A stretch of DNA of 24,727 nt. Origin: DASYSA01 sp036003885 (GTDB taxonomy: Bacteria; Acidobacteriota; Blastocatellia; UBA7656). The stretch is taken from assembly GCA_036003885.1 (NCBI GenBank), contig DASYSA010000049.1:1-24727 (forward strand), read 5' to 3'. Below, piece after piece: positions 7,801-14,135 of the stretch (positions are counted from its first letter, which is position 1; each line of letters starts with the position of its first letter). A model generated the notes under the pieces. The model searched no databases. It was not told the origin of the DNA and saw only the letters and a program-made list of their open reading frames with translations. Position numbers and translations under genes: made by a program.

Positions 7801-8176
7801 CGGCGCCGCTCCGATCGCTCAGAAAGGCGATCTTCTTGCCGTCTGGTGAGAACTTCGGCTGACTCTCGAACGACAGGCCGCCTATGATGCGCCTGGCCGT
7901 TCCTCCACTGACAGGCAGAGTGTAGATATCGCCGAGGAGGTCAAAGACGATAGTCTGTCCGTCAGGCGACACGTCCAACGACATCCAGGTTCCTTCGTCG
8001 GTTGTGAACTCGATTTTATCAGTCGCCTTGAGCGGCAGCTCTTCGTCTTTCTTCTCTTTCTTGTCCTCCGGTTTGTCCTGACTCTTTTCATCCTGAGCCA
8101 GGCCGGCCAGTGGTGCTGAGATCATGAGAGCAATCATCACGGCGGTTATCACGCGCAAGCGCATCCAGATGGTCAT
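4850..8176 (-). CDS. secreted TolB-type beta-propeller / amidohydrolase fusion
   Basis: An 1108-aa exported protein. Residues 1-28 are a signal peptide (hydrophobic core VITAVMIALMISAPLAGLAQ), followed by a Lys/Glu/Asp-rich linker. From about residue 55 to 650 there are many PD40/TolB propeller blades, each carrying 'SPDG..I.F.S' patterns, interrupted near residues 190-210 by a Pro/Gln/Gly-rich insert. The C-terminal third is a metal-dependent amidohydrolase: GFVDVHAHMW with H756 and H758 as first metal ligands, a later GGHGQMQG, and the closing 'G.AEAIGLQQDVGSLQAGKLADLIVLD' signature. Such fusions are common in Acidobacteriota; they are thought to hydrolyse peptides or cyclic amides in the periplasm, but the substrate is unknown. 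AAGGAGGA stands 4 nt before the ATG at 8176, supporting this start. Confidence 0.92.
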   Translation of the reverse strand: MTIWMRLRVITAVMIALMISAPLAGLAQDEKSQDKPEDKKEKKDEELPLKATDKIEFTTDEGTWMSLDVSPDGQTIVFDLLGDIYTLPVSGGTARRIIGGLSFESQPKFSPDGKKIAFLSDRSGAENVWIADADGQNPKPLTKGRNQAFCSPAWTPDGQYVIVSKSGDAIGTFHLFMYHKDGGTGVSVGPPPPPPPQPGSGAPPQPPQQNKLGAVASPDGRFIYYGVRTGSFNYNAQFPIWQIARFDRDTSETATITNAQGSAMRPSLSPDGKKIVYATRYELGTALRVRDLDTSTERWLINEVTRDDQESRATRDTMPGYCFMPDGKSLIVPIGGKIQRVDFETGKTRPIPFSAKVEAEIAPRVYFQNRVEDGRTVRARLIRWPALSPDGKQVVFSCLNKLWIMDLPSGTPRRLTTSSAGEFMPAWSPDGRYIAYVTWTGSGGNIFRIASGGGQPEQLTRQAAFYSYPVYSPDNSKIVFISGGASEHLYSDLHFDHSAFPDMKDVQREENEITGINPRIGMDLRFIPVAGGDSTFIAPTQGAEFPHFTSDPNHLFLTHPQQGLISVRLDGLDRRALLKVTGSAPGPRPPNADEIKLSPDGQQAFVDLQNKHYLVTLPKAGKETVNVTISGPGPSAVPVKKLSVEGGDYLQWSRDGKTVTWAWGAKFFRQALTADKPESVEAVVEASRSVPKGSVVLSGARIVTMQGDEVIEKGDIVITDNRIAAVGVKGKVQIPAGSKIIDVTGKTIIPGFVDVHAHMWAPRDVHQTQVWQYLANLAYGVTTTRDPQSSTNDVFAYTDLVETGDILGPRVYSTGPGVFSASGLDDKDATRNFIKRYKEAYRTTTLKEYVAGDRIVRQWVAMAIKEFGITSTTEGALDMKLDLSQMADGFSGSEHALPIHPFYKDVAQFVAKTGTFYTPTILVAYGSPWSENYYFENTDVHGNQKLRRFIPHELLDTMVKRRGQWFMPEEYGHKDIAKAATDVVRAGGRVCLGGHGQMQGIGCHWEIWNLQSGGMTPHEALRCATIFGAEAIGLQQDVGSLQAGKLADLIVLDMNPLTDIRNTNTIRFVMKNGELFEGETLDQVWPSQKKLEKMYWWESQPPTAGVVK

Positions 8177-8327
8177 GTGGTCCTCCTTGAATTCGACCGG
8201 GCGTCTGCCAGGTTAGTAGAGACAGAGAATATAGAACAAAGGCGGAGGCATTTCTATGCGGAGAGCGCTATAATCCGGCGGGCGACAAAGCGAGTCGCAT
8301 CTTATGTTCGAGGGCAGGGTGAAATAA

Positions 8328-8501
8328 ATGCAAAAGAGGCGAACACCGCATCCCGACCCGGATCCTATGCCTCGGCCCGAAGATCCGACACCGCTCCCGG
8401 GCGAGCCACTTCCGGAAGATGGCGATCCTGTGCCGGGACCTATAGATCCGATTCCCGGGCCAAGGAGAGGACGCGGGCACGGCTTGGCCTCAGGCGCTTA
8501 G
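8328..8501 (+). CDS. proline-rich 57-aa mini-protein
   Basis: A short open frame starting ATG at 8328 and ending TAG at 8499-8501. The product is MQKRRTPHPDPDPMPRPEDP and then further D-P/x-P repeats (TPLPGEPLPEDGDPVPGPID), ending with a basic Arg/Gly tail (PRRGRGHG). About a third of residues are Pro, with acidic residues alternating, so it should be disordered. The register of P at every second or third position is kept for 45 codons, which is unlikely for random sequence and argues for a real gene. AGGG about 8 nt upstream of the ATG may be the ribosome site. It is followed 39 nt later by the DUF2007 gene on the same strand. The function is unknown; it could be a surface, periplasmic-binding or scaffold peptide, though no signal peptide is visible. 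Confidence 0.55.
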   Translation: MQKRRTPHPDPDPMPRPEDPTPLPGEPLPEDGDPVPGPIDPIPGPRRGRGHGLASGA

Positions 8502-8540
8502 TGCCGGACGCCGCGAGACCCAGGAAAGAGTGAGAAGCGC

Positions 8541-8924
8541 ATGTTGATGTTGTGCCCAATCTGTGCCGGCGAGTTTCAGTTGCGCGTCGCGCTCTGCCCT
8601 AGTTGTGAGTGTGATCTGGTGCCGATGACGCTGGATCAGAAAGCCGCCCGCACGATCGAGTCCGGTGAGCGCGAGGCTGTAAGATTTGTGGAGTTGTGCC
8701 GGCCGCGATTGTACCCTGTCGCGATGTTGATCAAACAGATGCTGCAGGGTAACGACATTGCGGTTCTCGTGCAAGGCGGTCACTCGCTTTCGGTGATGCC
8801 GCACCTGGCATTTGGGGGCGAGCTTCGAGTAATGGTCGACAGCCGGCAACTCGAGTTCGCGAGGTCGCTGTACGAGGCCTATTTCGAGAGTAAAGATGGT
8901 GGAGAGTTTGCGGCAGAGGAGTAG
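8541..8924 (+). CDS. zinc-ribbon DUF2007 putative signal-transducing protein
   Basis: A 127-aa cytosolic protein. Residues 1-27 hold a zinc ribbon with two CxxC knuckles (C5-P-I-C and C19-P-S-C). From about residue 47 comes a DUF2007 domain: ELCRPRLYPVAMLIKQMLQG, then NDIAVLVQGGHSLSVM and ELRVMVDSRQLEFARSLYEA, the usual 'YE..LIKSLLE..GI......LWV...D...A..LL' pattern. From the family, DUF2007 resembles the PII-like/ACT-type regulatory fold and is annotated as a putative signal-transducing protein, with no proven ligand. It is the second gene after the proline-rich mini-gene. Its TAG stop touches the first unit of a heptamer repeat array. ATG codons at 8541 and 8547 are both possible starts. 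Confidence 0.85.
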   Translation: MLMLCPICAGEFQLRVALCPSCECDLVPMTLDQKAARTIESGEREAVRFVELCRPRLYPVAMLIKQMLQGNDIAVLVQGGHSLSVMPHLAFGGELRVMVDSRQLEFARSLYEAYFESKDGGEFAAEE

Positions 8925-8994
8925 GTGTGAGGGGTCAGGTGTGAGGTGTCAGGCGTCAGGTGTGAGGTGTGAAGGGTCAAAGGTCAAGGTGTCA
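8924..8994. repeat. heptamer tandem array (GGTGTGA/GGTGTCA type)
   Basis: Ten consecutive units with a 7-nt period (the last is 8 nt): GGTGTGA, GGGGTCA, GGTGTGA, GGTGTCA, GGCGTCA and variants. It starts at the last base of the DUF2007 stop codon. The array at 9026-9053 is its inverted complement. Together they can fold into a stem of about 30 bp between two convergent genes, so a bidirectional terminator role is possible. Confidence 0.85.
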
Positions 8995-9025
8995 GCTTTT
9001 GAGTGCGGCTGTGGGCTTATGATCC

Positions 9026-9053
9026 TGGCACCTCACACCTGGCACCTCACACC
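9026..9053. repeat. heptamer tandem array, inverted partner (TGGCACC/TCACACC)
   Basis: Four 7-nt units alternate TGGCACC and TCACACC. This is the reverse complement of the unit family at 8924-8994. The last unit includes the stop codon of the 59-aa membrane protein encoded on the minus strand. Confidence 0.85.
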
Positions 9054-9226
9054 TCTTTGTCACTGACTGCAATGCCGAACGCGATTCCCGTGGCAATTGC
9101 TAATACCACCTCAACCAGGCCTATGGTGACGGCGGCCGTTTGACCCATCTGAATTCTCTGCGCCACCAGCGCCAACGCCATCAAAACGCCGCTCCACAGC
9201 AGTAGCTTCTTTTGTCGGTTGGACAT
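9047..9226 (-). CDS. 59-aa two-helix membrane protein
   Basis: A short gene on the minus strand with ATG at 9226 and TGA at 9047-9049. The product is MSNRQKKLLLWSGVLMALAL, then VAQRIQMGQTAAVTIGLVEV and VLAIATGIAFGIAVSDKEV. There are two hydrophobic helices (about residues 8-22 and 31-54) separated by a short polar turn, a positive N-terminus and a polar C-terminus, so it is probably a helical-hairpin inner-membrane protein with both ends in the cytoplasm. No family is recognised. The coherent hydrophobic pattern and clean charge distribution support coding; the ribosome site is weak. It lies just downstream of the dacB-like gene on the same strand, with 83 nt between them, so co-transcription is possible. 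Its stop lies within the heptamer repeat. Confidence 0.55.
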   Translation of the reverse strand: MSNRQKKLLLWSGVLMALALVAQRIQMGQTAAVTIGLVEVVLAIATGIAFGIAVSDKEV

Positions 9227-9309
9227 CGCTCAATCTGCGGTGGTTAAAGCTGAAGGGGCCAGCCGCTCGTGGTCTGCCCCCTCAGTAAAGTTCGCTATTC
9301 TCGAAGATC

Positions 9310-11055
9310 TCACCTCGGGGATGTGGAAGGTAGCGACCGCGTACTGGTCTCTGAGATCCTGTCCGAAATACCGGGTCCGCCGCCTGGCGAATACCTCACG
9401 GGCGCCGGACCGCCGAAGAACGTTATCAGCTTCTTAATGGTCTCATCCTGAACGCTGCGGAAGGAGCCAGGCGATCCGCCGTGATTGTAGATTACAAAAA
9501 GCAATGGCCCTTTAGTTCGCGTATATGCTACGCCGGCCAGCGCGCTGACGCCGCTCAGGGTGCCTGTCTTGGCCACCACCGACCCCCGGTAGGCATCGGT
9601 GAATCTCCTTCCCAACGTGCCTGCATCAATCCCGGCGACTGGAAGCAGCTCCTCGATGCCGAGTCTCTCCTTCTGAAGATACGCGAGGAGCTTTCTGAGT
9701 ATCTGCAACGTCGCTCTCGGCGAGATGTAGTTTGATCCCAGGCCCGACGCAGTAACGATGTTCAACTCCTCCGCCTTCAGCCCGACTTCCGTCTTTAGAA
9801 ATCTCTCGACCGCATCAGGACCGCCCACCATGTTGCCGACGGCCGACGCCATCCAGTTGTTCGAAAAGTCATTGAGACCTTTGAGCAGTCTCACCAGCGG
9901 CAGCGAAGTATGAACCGCCAGAATCTTCAAGTTAGACGTGTTCACGGCCGCGTCGGTCGTGGTCTTGCCCGTTATCTTCAATGAGGGTGGCTCGATCGAA
10001 GACGCCGTGCCAGTCCTGTCTTCCGCTGCCCGCATCGACAGGAACCGCGGGAACGCGGTCCTGGCTGCGGCCGTCCAGGTCTCAGGCGTCAAGGTAGTGC
10101 GAAAGCCTTTTGCCGACATCTCGCGAGAGGCCGAGAAGTTGAAGTAGAACGGTCCGAGCACGACCAGGTCGCCTTCGACGACTCGTATACCGCTGCGATT
10201 CAGCTTGTCCGCAATCAGCAACGCGTTCTCGTAGAAGAAGGCAGGATCCCCGCTCCCAATCACATACAGCGAGCCGTGCAAGATTCCGGTCGCAGGGTCG
10301 ACTGTGCCGTCCGTGTAGAGGGTGGTTCGAAAACGGAAGTCCGGCCCCAGCCGGGATATGGTCACCAGCGAGGTTGCCATCTTGACTACTGACGCAGGGT
10401 TGAACGAACGGTCGGCGTTGAACTCGGCCAGAATCTGGCCGTCCATCGTCGAAACGATAAAGCCCTGGGTCTCGGGGTTGTGTCCGCGGTCGATGAGGCT
10501 CGAAGTGTATGCCAGCACCAGCGGATTTATATCGAAAGGATCGGCCTGGGTTGCCCCGACTATTCGCGGTCTGACCGCGTCGACTATGCCTGAACCGGCA
10601 TCCGGCGCCCTGGGTGCGGCATCGGGGCCGACGGCGGACAGAGAAGGAGATGCACCTGGTCGTTCGGTCGGCGCTGCGGCATTGGCGCTGGACCATGCTT
10701 CAGTGAGGTAGTTGTGAACGCCGGAGTAATTGTAAGAGGGCGTACTGCTGGCGACGCGCTGTTGCCATCTCCCTCGCCTGCCGCGGCCACGGCCTCGAGC
10801 ATAGACTCGACCTCGGCCGCGTCCTTTTGAAGAGGCGTAGGCCCTCGACTTCGAAGATCCCCGTCGTACGCTGGCGCGCGACTGGCCCTTCTGTTTACCG
10901 ATCTTCTTGTTACTCACCTTCCGGGTACTGCGGCCGGTGGCCTTGCGCCCTTTTGGGCTGGCTTCAGCAGCCTGGAATCCTGAGAGCGACGCGATGAGTA
11001 TGAAGAGAGCTAATGCCGAAATGAACTTTTTATAGCGAGGCGTTGCGAGGATCAT
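9310..11055 (-). CDS. dacB: D-alanyl-D-alanine carboxypeptidase / endopeptidase (PBP4, S13 family) with basic RG-rich region
   Basis: A 581-aa exported penicillin-binding protein. A signal peptide spans residues 1-33 (FISALALFILIASLSGFQAA). All three S13 active-site motifs are present: SxxK as S222-V-V-K225, SxN as S398-N-N, and KTG at 496-498. The enzyme trims D-Ala from or cuts peptide cross-links in periplasmic peptidoglycan. Unusual is residues 35-102: about 70 residues rich in Lys, Arg, Ser and Gly, with GRGRGR-type runs, before a short Pro/Ala/Ser linker; typical PBP4 enters its domain soon after the signal. It could bind the anionic wall, LPS or nucleic acid. I choose ATG at 11055 because AGGAAGG lies just upstream; the GTG at 11073 is less likely. 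The C-terminus has a Gly/Ser-rich 30-residue tail. Confidence 0.9.
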   Translation of the reverse strand: MILATPRYKKFISALALFILIASLSGFQAAEASPKGRKATGRSTRKVSNKKIGKQKGQSRASVRRGSSKSRAYASSKGRGRGRVYARGRGRGRRGRWQQRVASSTPSYNYSGVHNYLTEAWSSANAAAPTERPGASPSLSAVGPDAAPRAPDAGSGIVDAVRPRIVGATQADPFDINPLVLAYTSSLIDRGHNPETQGFIVSTMDGQILAEFNADRSFNPASVVKMATSLVTISRLGPDFRFRTTLYTDGTVDPATGILHGSLYVIGSGDPAFFYENALLIADKLNRSGIRVVEGDLVVLGPFYFNFSASREMSAKGFRTTLTPETWTAAARTAFPRFLSMRAAEDRTGTASSIEPPSLKITGKTTTDAAVNTSNLKILAVHTSLPLVRLLKGLNDFSNNWMASAVGNMVGGPDAVERFLKTEVGLKAEELNIVTASGLGSNYISPRATLQILRKLLAYLQKERLGIEELLPVAGIDAGTLGRRFTDAYRGSVVAKTGTLSGVSALAGVAYTRTKGPLLFVIYNHGGSPGSFRSVQDETIKKLITFFGGPAPVRYSPGGGPGISDRISETSTRSLPSTSPR

Positions 11056-11435
11056 ACACCTTCCTGTTCTCACTAGGTACTTGCCTGCGGGCGAGCCGAG
11101 GAAATCATGCCGACGTGTCTGTCTGCCTCGAATCGAGGCTGACCTGGAAAGTCCGCGTGCCTTGGCAGGTTCCTTTCGGTCTCAGTCCTATCAGCTGGGG
11201 CTAACAACTCGTGTCGATCGAGCTTCGTCGTAAGAATAACATAGCCGGTCAAGAGTTTCTACCATTTAATAAAATCACAACAATATTGTCACTTGTCATT
11301 TGTCACTTGTCCCTTGTCATTTGTCATTTGTCATCAGGTTACGGCTGTTTTGTAGACATCGCCGCTGCTTCTCCCGTGACGTCGAGACTCCCGCGATCAA
11401 GAACGACAAATGACAAATGACCAATGACAGATGAC
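11056..11435. other. repeat-containing spacer between dacB-like and flavoprotein genes
   Basis: This 380-nt non-coding stretch holds the dacB leader on the left and two opposed heptamer arrays (11286-11334 and 11405-11439) on the right. A 69-codon open frame crossing the repeats on the plus strand has no protein character. No promoter could be placed with confidence. Confidence 0.5.
11286..11334. repeat. heptamer tandem array (TTGTCAT/TTGTCAC)
   Basis: Seven contiguous 7-nt units: TTGTCAC, TTGTCAT, TTGTCAC, TTGTCCC and three TTGTCAT. The inverted partner array is at 11405-11439, 70 nt away. The exact 7-nt register over 49 nt is plain in the sequence. Confidence 0.92.
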
Positions 11436-11439
11436 CTAT
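11405..11439. repeat. heptamer tandem array, inverted partner (GACAAAT)
   Basis: Five 7-nt units (GACAAAT twice, GACCAAT, GACAGAT, GACCTAT), complementary to the TTGTCAT array. The last unit contains the stop codon of the flavoprotein gene (11436-11438), so the array abuts or slightly enters the coding region. Confidence 0.88.
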
Positions 11440-12509
11440 CGCTCCGCCTTGGGAAGGCGCGTCAGCGCGAGTGGGTACAGCACTCGATGAAGCGGAGAGA
11501 AATTATAGAGCCAATGCATGAAGCGATCAGGGCGCGCACTCCTGCCGGTGAGATGCCAGAAGCCGCGCTTCGAGAAGTCGCCAAGTCCCTGGTAGACAGT
11601 TCGGCTGACAAGCGTCGCTTTCAAGTGCGGAAGCAAGCGCGCACGCCAGAGGTCGTCGTAACTTCGGTTTTCGATTATGCTCTGCGCGGCCAGTTTGGCG
11701 GAGACAAGCGCGTTGCGGATTCCAAACCCGAACAGAATATCCTGAAAGCCTGCCGCTTCGCCGATCCACAAGGATCCCTCTCGGCTCGCTGACTTTGGCA
11801 TGGAGAAGAGTCCATATCCTCCCCAGTGCCGGGCTTCGTGCACCTCTTTGATTGCAAACAACCGTTTGATCCCGTCCAGTGAATGGCGCAGGCAATCGCG
11901 CGCCTTTCCGAACTTCTCAAAGAGCACCGTCGCCAGCGTAGCTTGATGATCCGCAACCAAAAAGTAGACGTAACCCGCCGGCGCCATCCTGTCGTTCAAG
12001 ATGCCACACGCAAGGTCCTCGAGTTCGGTGCGGAAGGTCATTCCTCGCGCTACCACCATTGGGACCCCGCAAGGTCCGGAGGCCACGATATTGGCGGCGG
12101 GCGCGCTAAGGCGCTGGTTCCAGACGAACTCAACTCCGGCCTCTTTGGCTTGATCGAACAGCGCCAGATCCAGTGAGGCCGGATGAGTATAGCCCCGCCT
12201 TACCATGTAGAAGAGTGGTCGTTCAGACTCTACTCGAATCGGCCGCAGAGACGGATCATAGAGGACGCCGCCATGAAAAGTACGATACCACCACGATTCC
12301 GGCGATATACCCATCGCTCTGACTTCCTCTAAGACGTCCTCCTTTCGACTCCAATTCTCCAGGCCCTGGAAGTCATCATTGAACCTTCTGCCAACGCCGG
12401 ATCGTTGCTCGAAGATTCGAACGCGGCGGCCTGCCTTCGCGAGAATGATCGCCGCGGTCAGTCCGGCAGGTCCGGCGCCTGCGATCGTAATGTCTTGAGT
12501 CGTGATCAT
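11436..12509 (-). CDS. FAD-dependent oxidoreductase, geranylgeranyl-reductase-like
   Basis: A 357-aa flavoprotein. It opens with an FAD-binding Rossmann motif, G11-A-G-P-A-G16, followed by the acidic residue of FEQRSG that binds the FAD ribose. A second FAD motif (GEAAGFQDILFGFGIRNALV) lies at about residues 265-285, the 'GDAAG..P..G.Gi..A' pattern of geranylgeranyl reductases and related hydroxylases. Such enzymes reduce isoprenoid double bonds or hydroxylate aromatic or lipid substrates; the exact substrate is unknown. It is somewhat shorter than digeranylgeranylglycerophospholipid reductases (about 390-400 aa) but complete at both ends. No membrane segment is seen. ATG at 12509 has AGAGG just upstream. 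It is encoded alone on the minus strand, divergent from the plus-strand run that begins near 12.9 kb. Confidence 0.85.
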   Translation of the reverse strand: MITTQDITIAGAGPAGLTAAIILAKAGRRVRIFEQRSGVGRRFNDDFQGLENWSRKEDVLEEVRAMGISPESWWYRTFHGGVLYDPSLRPIRVESERPLFYMVRRGYTHPASLDLALFDQAKEAGVEFVWNQRLSAPAANIVASGPCGVPMVVARGMTFRTELEDLACGILNDRMAPAGYVYFLVADHQATLATVLFEKFGKARDCLRHSLDGIKRLFAIKEVHEARHWGGYGLFSMPKSASREGSLWIGEAAGFQDILFGFGIRNALVSAKLAAQSIIENRSYDDLWRARLLPHLKATLVSRTVYQGLGDFSKRGFWHLTGRSARPDRFMHWLYNFSPLHRVLYPLALTRLPKAER

Positions 12510-12580
12510 ACCTCTGCAGTTTGTCAGACTTGGCGGTCAGTTCGCCAGTGCTGCCGCTTGAAGTTGAGCCTGGATTTATC

Positions 12581-12598
12581 CACAGATTGCGCAGATGA
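12581..12598. repeat. 9-nt period repeat (CGCAGAT family)
   Basis: Two 9-nt units, CACAGATTG and CGCAGATGA. The same family occurs at 21891-21917. The complementary ATCTGCG units lie downstream at 12709-12726 in inverted orientation. Confidence 0.65.
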
Positions 12599-12708
12599 AT
12601 GACAATCCAGAGCCCTCAGAACTGACAGAGGTCTTTCCTGCGGCACTGCGATTATAGATCATAGTCCGAGGATCGCCTCCGATTGACAGGTCATTCGGAG
12701 TTTCTGGG

Positions 12709-12726
12709 ACATCTGCGACATCTGCG
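12709..12726. repeat. 9-nt period repeat, inverted partner (ACATCTGCG x2)
   Basis: Two perfect 9-nt units of ACATCTGCG, complementary to the CGCAGAT units at 12581-12598. The same unit family and the same inverted layout recur between the M18 peptidase and galU (21891-22018). Confidence 0.7.
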
Positions 12727-12892
12727 GATCGCTCCTTCCGCTCGACCGTTTGCTTGCAGCCTCGAGCGGCGATGTGCTAACTTACCCCCCGAAGCAAATC
12801 CATACAGTAGCAGACAGAGCCTGGCACCCGCGAAGCCAGCAGTGGAAGGTTCTGAATCGTTCATCGCGATTTCAGCCTCGGCAGGCGGCAAG

Positions 12893-13471
12893 TTGCACAA
12901 CAGAGATTCCATTGCAGAACTGAAGTCGCTCGCCCTTCCTCTGGCGGCAGCAATTCTCTTCCTACCCGCGCTCGTTTTGGCTTCAGGCAGCAACAGAAAT
13001 GGTGAACCTGCTTTCTCGTTTTTCTCCGGGTCTTTTGGACTCGGCCGCGAAGTAGTTTCACAGCAACCCGCGGGGGCGCCTGAAGAGTACAAGGAGATCA
13101 CCGTTCGCGGACGAATCGTTTGTGTTGACGCGTCGGGCAAAAAACTTGCCGGCGAGGGCGAGTGTGATCTGCATAAGCAGAAACTCGGTTTCGCGGCAGC
13201 CGACGGCAAGCTGTTTACCTTCTGGCGTGAGGATACGTTGGGGGCAATGCTGGCGGACCCGCGAGTCAGCAAGAATCTGCTTCAACTGATCGCCCGTCTC
13301 CACCTGAGCAATCAGTTGGAGACGATCAGGATTCAGGCGGTGCGTGAAGGTAAGCTCTACGACCTGTACTACTTTTGCCACGTCTGCAACATCACGGCCT
13401 ACGCGCCGGGTCCTTGTCCGTGTTGTTATCAGGAACTTGAATTCATTGAAAGGCCTGCAACTGATAGATGA
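12893..13471 (+). CDS. secreted Cys-rich protein of unknown function
   Basis: The family is not recognised. From a TTG start at 12893, with AGGCGG 4 nt upstream, the product is 192 aa. It has a hydrophobic export segment (LKSLALPLAAAILFLPALVL), then a compact domain opening EITVRGRIVCVDASGKKL and containing CDLHKQKLGF and LFTFWREDTLGAMLADPRVS. The C-terminal metal-knuckle-like cluster has C162-HV-C165 and, ten residues on, C175-P-C177-C178. This suggests a periplasmic metal- or haem-binding protein, by inference only. The ATG in frame at 12683 is rejected because it would translate the 9-nt repeats. The stop is 28 nt before the Tat-signal ferredoxin-like subunit, so it may be the first gene of the molybdenum hydroxylase operon. 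Confidence 0.6.
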   Translation: MHNRDSIAELKSLALPLAAAILFLPALVLASGSNRNGEPAFSFFSGSFGLGREVVSQQPAGAPEEYKEITVRGRIVCVDASGKKLAGEGECDLHKQKLGFAAADGKLFTFWREDTLGAMLADPRVSKNLLQLIARLHLSNQLETIRIQAVREGKLYDLYYFCHVCNITAYAPGPCPCCYQELEFIERPATDR

Positions 13472-13499
13472 GTTCGGGCCGTTCGCATGGAGGCAACTG

Positions 13500-14135
13500 A
13501 TGAGTGACGATGAAAGAACGAAGGAGAAAGGCTCAGGGCTATCTCGACGCGGCTTCCTGAAGGCGTCGGGCATATCGCTCTCAGTCCCGCTGGTGATGGG
13601 CCACCACATCGTGAAAGTGGCAGGCGCCGAAGTAAAGGTCTTCGGCCCGGGCAAGGCCCCAATCACTCTCAATGTCAACGGCAAGAACCTGACTGCCGAA
13701 GTCGAGCCGCGCGTGACTTTGCTCGAAACGCTGCGCAACGACCTGGACCTTACCGGCGCCAAGCCGGTGTGTAACCGCGCGACCTGCGGGGCCTGCACGG
13801 TGATAATGGACGGCAAACCGGTCTATTCATGCTCGGTGCTGGCCATCGAAGCTCCCGGGCATAAGATCACCACGGTCGAAGGTTTGATGCAAGGTGAGAC
13901 GCTTCACCCGATCCAACAGGCATTCATCGACAACGACGCGCAGCAGTGCGGCTTCTGCACGCCGGGTTTCGTCGTCGCGTGCAAAGCCTTCCTGGATAAG
14001 CATCCGCACCCCACGCCTGACCAGGTTCAGAAGGGTCTTGGCGGAAACCTGTGCCGCTGCGGTACCTATATGGGCATTCGCGCAGCCGTGATGCAAGCGG
14101 CGACCGGGCGGAAAGGAGGACAGCAACATGGCTGA
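13500..14135 (+). CDS. Tat-exported 2Fe-2S subunit of xanthine-dehydrogenase-family enzyme (PaoA/IorA-like)
   Basis: A 211-aa electron-transfer subunit of a periplasmic molybdenum hydroxylase. Residues 15-38 form a twin-arginine signal (SRRGFLKASGISLSVPLVMG). Two 2Fe-2S clusters are complete: plant-ferredoxin type C91, C96, C99, C111 and the four-helix type C150-GF-C153 with C185-R-C187. Only this subunit has a Tat signal, so the catalytic and FAD subunits probably travel to the periplasm as its partners, as in E. coli PaoABC. ATG at 13500 is supported by GGAGG at 13489-13493 with 6-nt spacing; the longer frame from 13344 lies over the previous gene. The stop overlaps the next gene by 8 nt, indicating translational coupling. 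Confidence 0.93.
   Translation: MSDDERTKEKGSGLSRRGFLKASGISLSVPLVMGHHIVKVAGAEVKVFGPGKAPITLNVNGKNLTAEVEPRVTLLETLRNDLDLTGAKPVCNRATCGACTVIMDGKPVYSCSVLAIEAPGHKITTVEGLMQGETLHPIQQAFIDNDAQQCGFCTPGFVVACKAFLDKHPHPTPDQVQKGLGGNLCRCGTYMGIRAAVMQAATGRKGGQQHG

Larger units (their letters stand above)
12510..12892. other. divergent spacer with 9-nt repeat pair
   Basis: This 383-nt region lies between the divergent flavoprotein and the secreted Cys-rich protein genes. It contains CACAGATTG/CGCAGATGA (12581-12598) and the inverted ACATCTGCG pair (12709-12726). An open frame runs from 12683 into the next gene, but its first 70 codons translate the repeats and lack protein-like sequence, so I treat them as non-coding. 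Promoters for both directions must lie here but were not resolved. Confidence 0.5.

Noticed and set aside
8177..8533. Plus-strand 118-codon open frame
   Set aside because: Different frame from the proline-rich mini-gene and without regular protein features or a ribosome site.
11211..11420. Plus-strand 69-codon open frame
   Set aside because: Its middle is a direct translation of TTGTCAT heptamers; no ribosome site.
11286..11439. Possible CRISPR array
   Set aside because: Units are 7 nt with no spacers; this is a simple heptamer tandem repeat with an inverted partner.
12683..12892. Upstream 70 codons of the secreted Cys-rich frame
   Set aside because: They translate the 9-nt repeats and have no protein-like pattern; the export signal lies further in.
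13344..13499. N-terminal extension of the 2Fe-2S subunit
   Set aside because: It overlaps the upstream secreted Cys-rich gene in another frame, and the Tat signal with GGAGG places the start at 13500.
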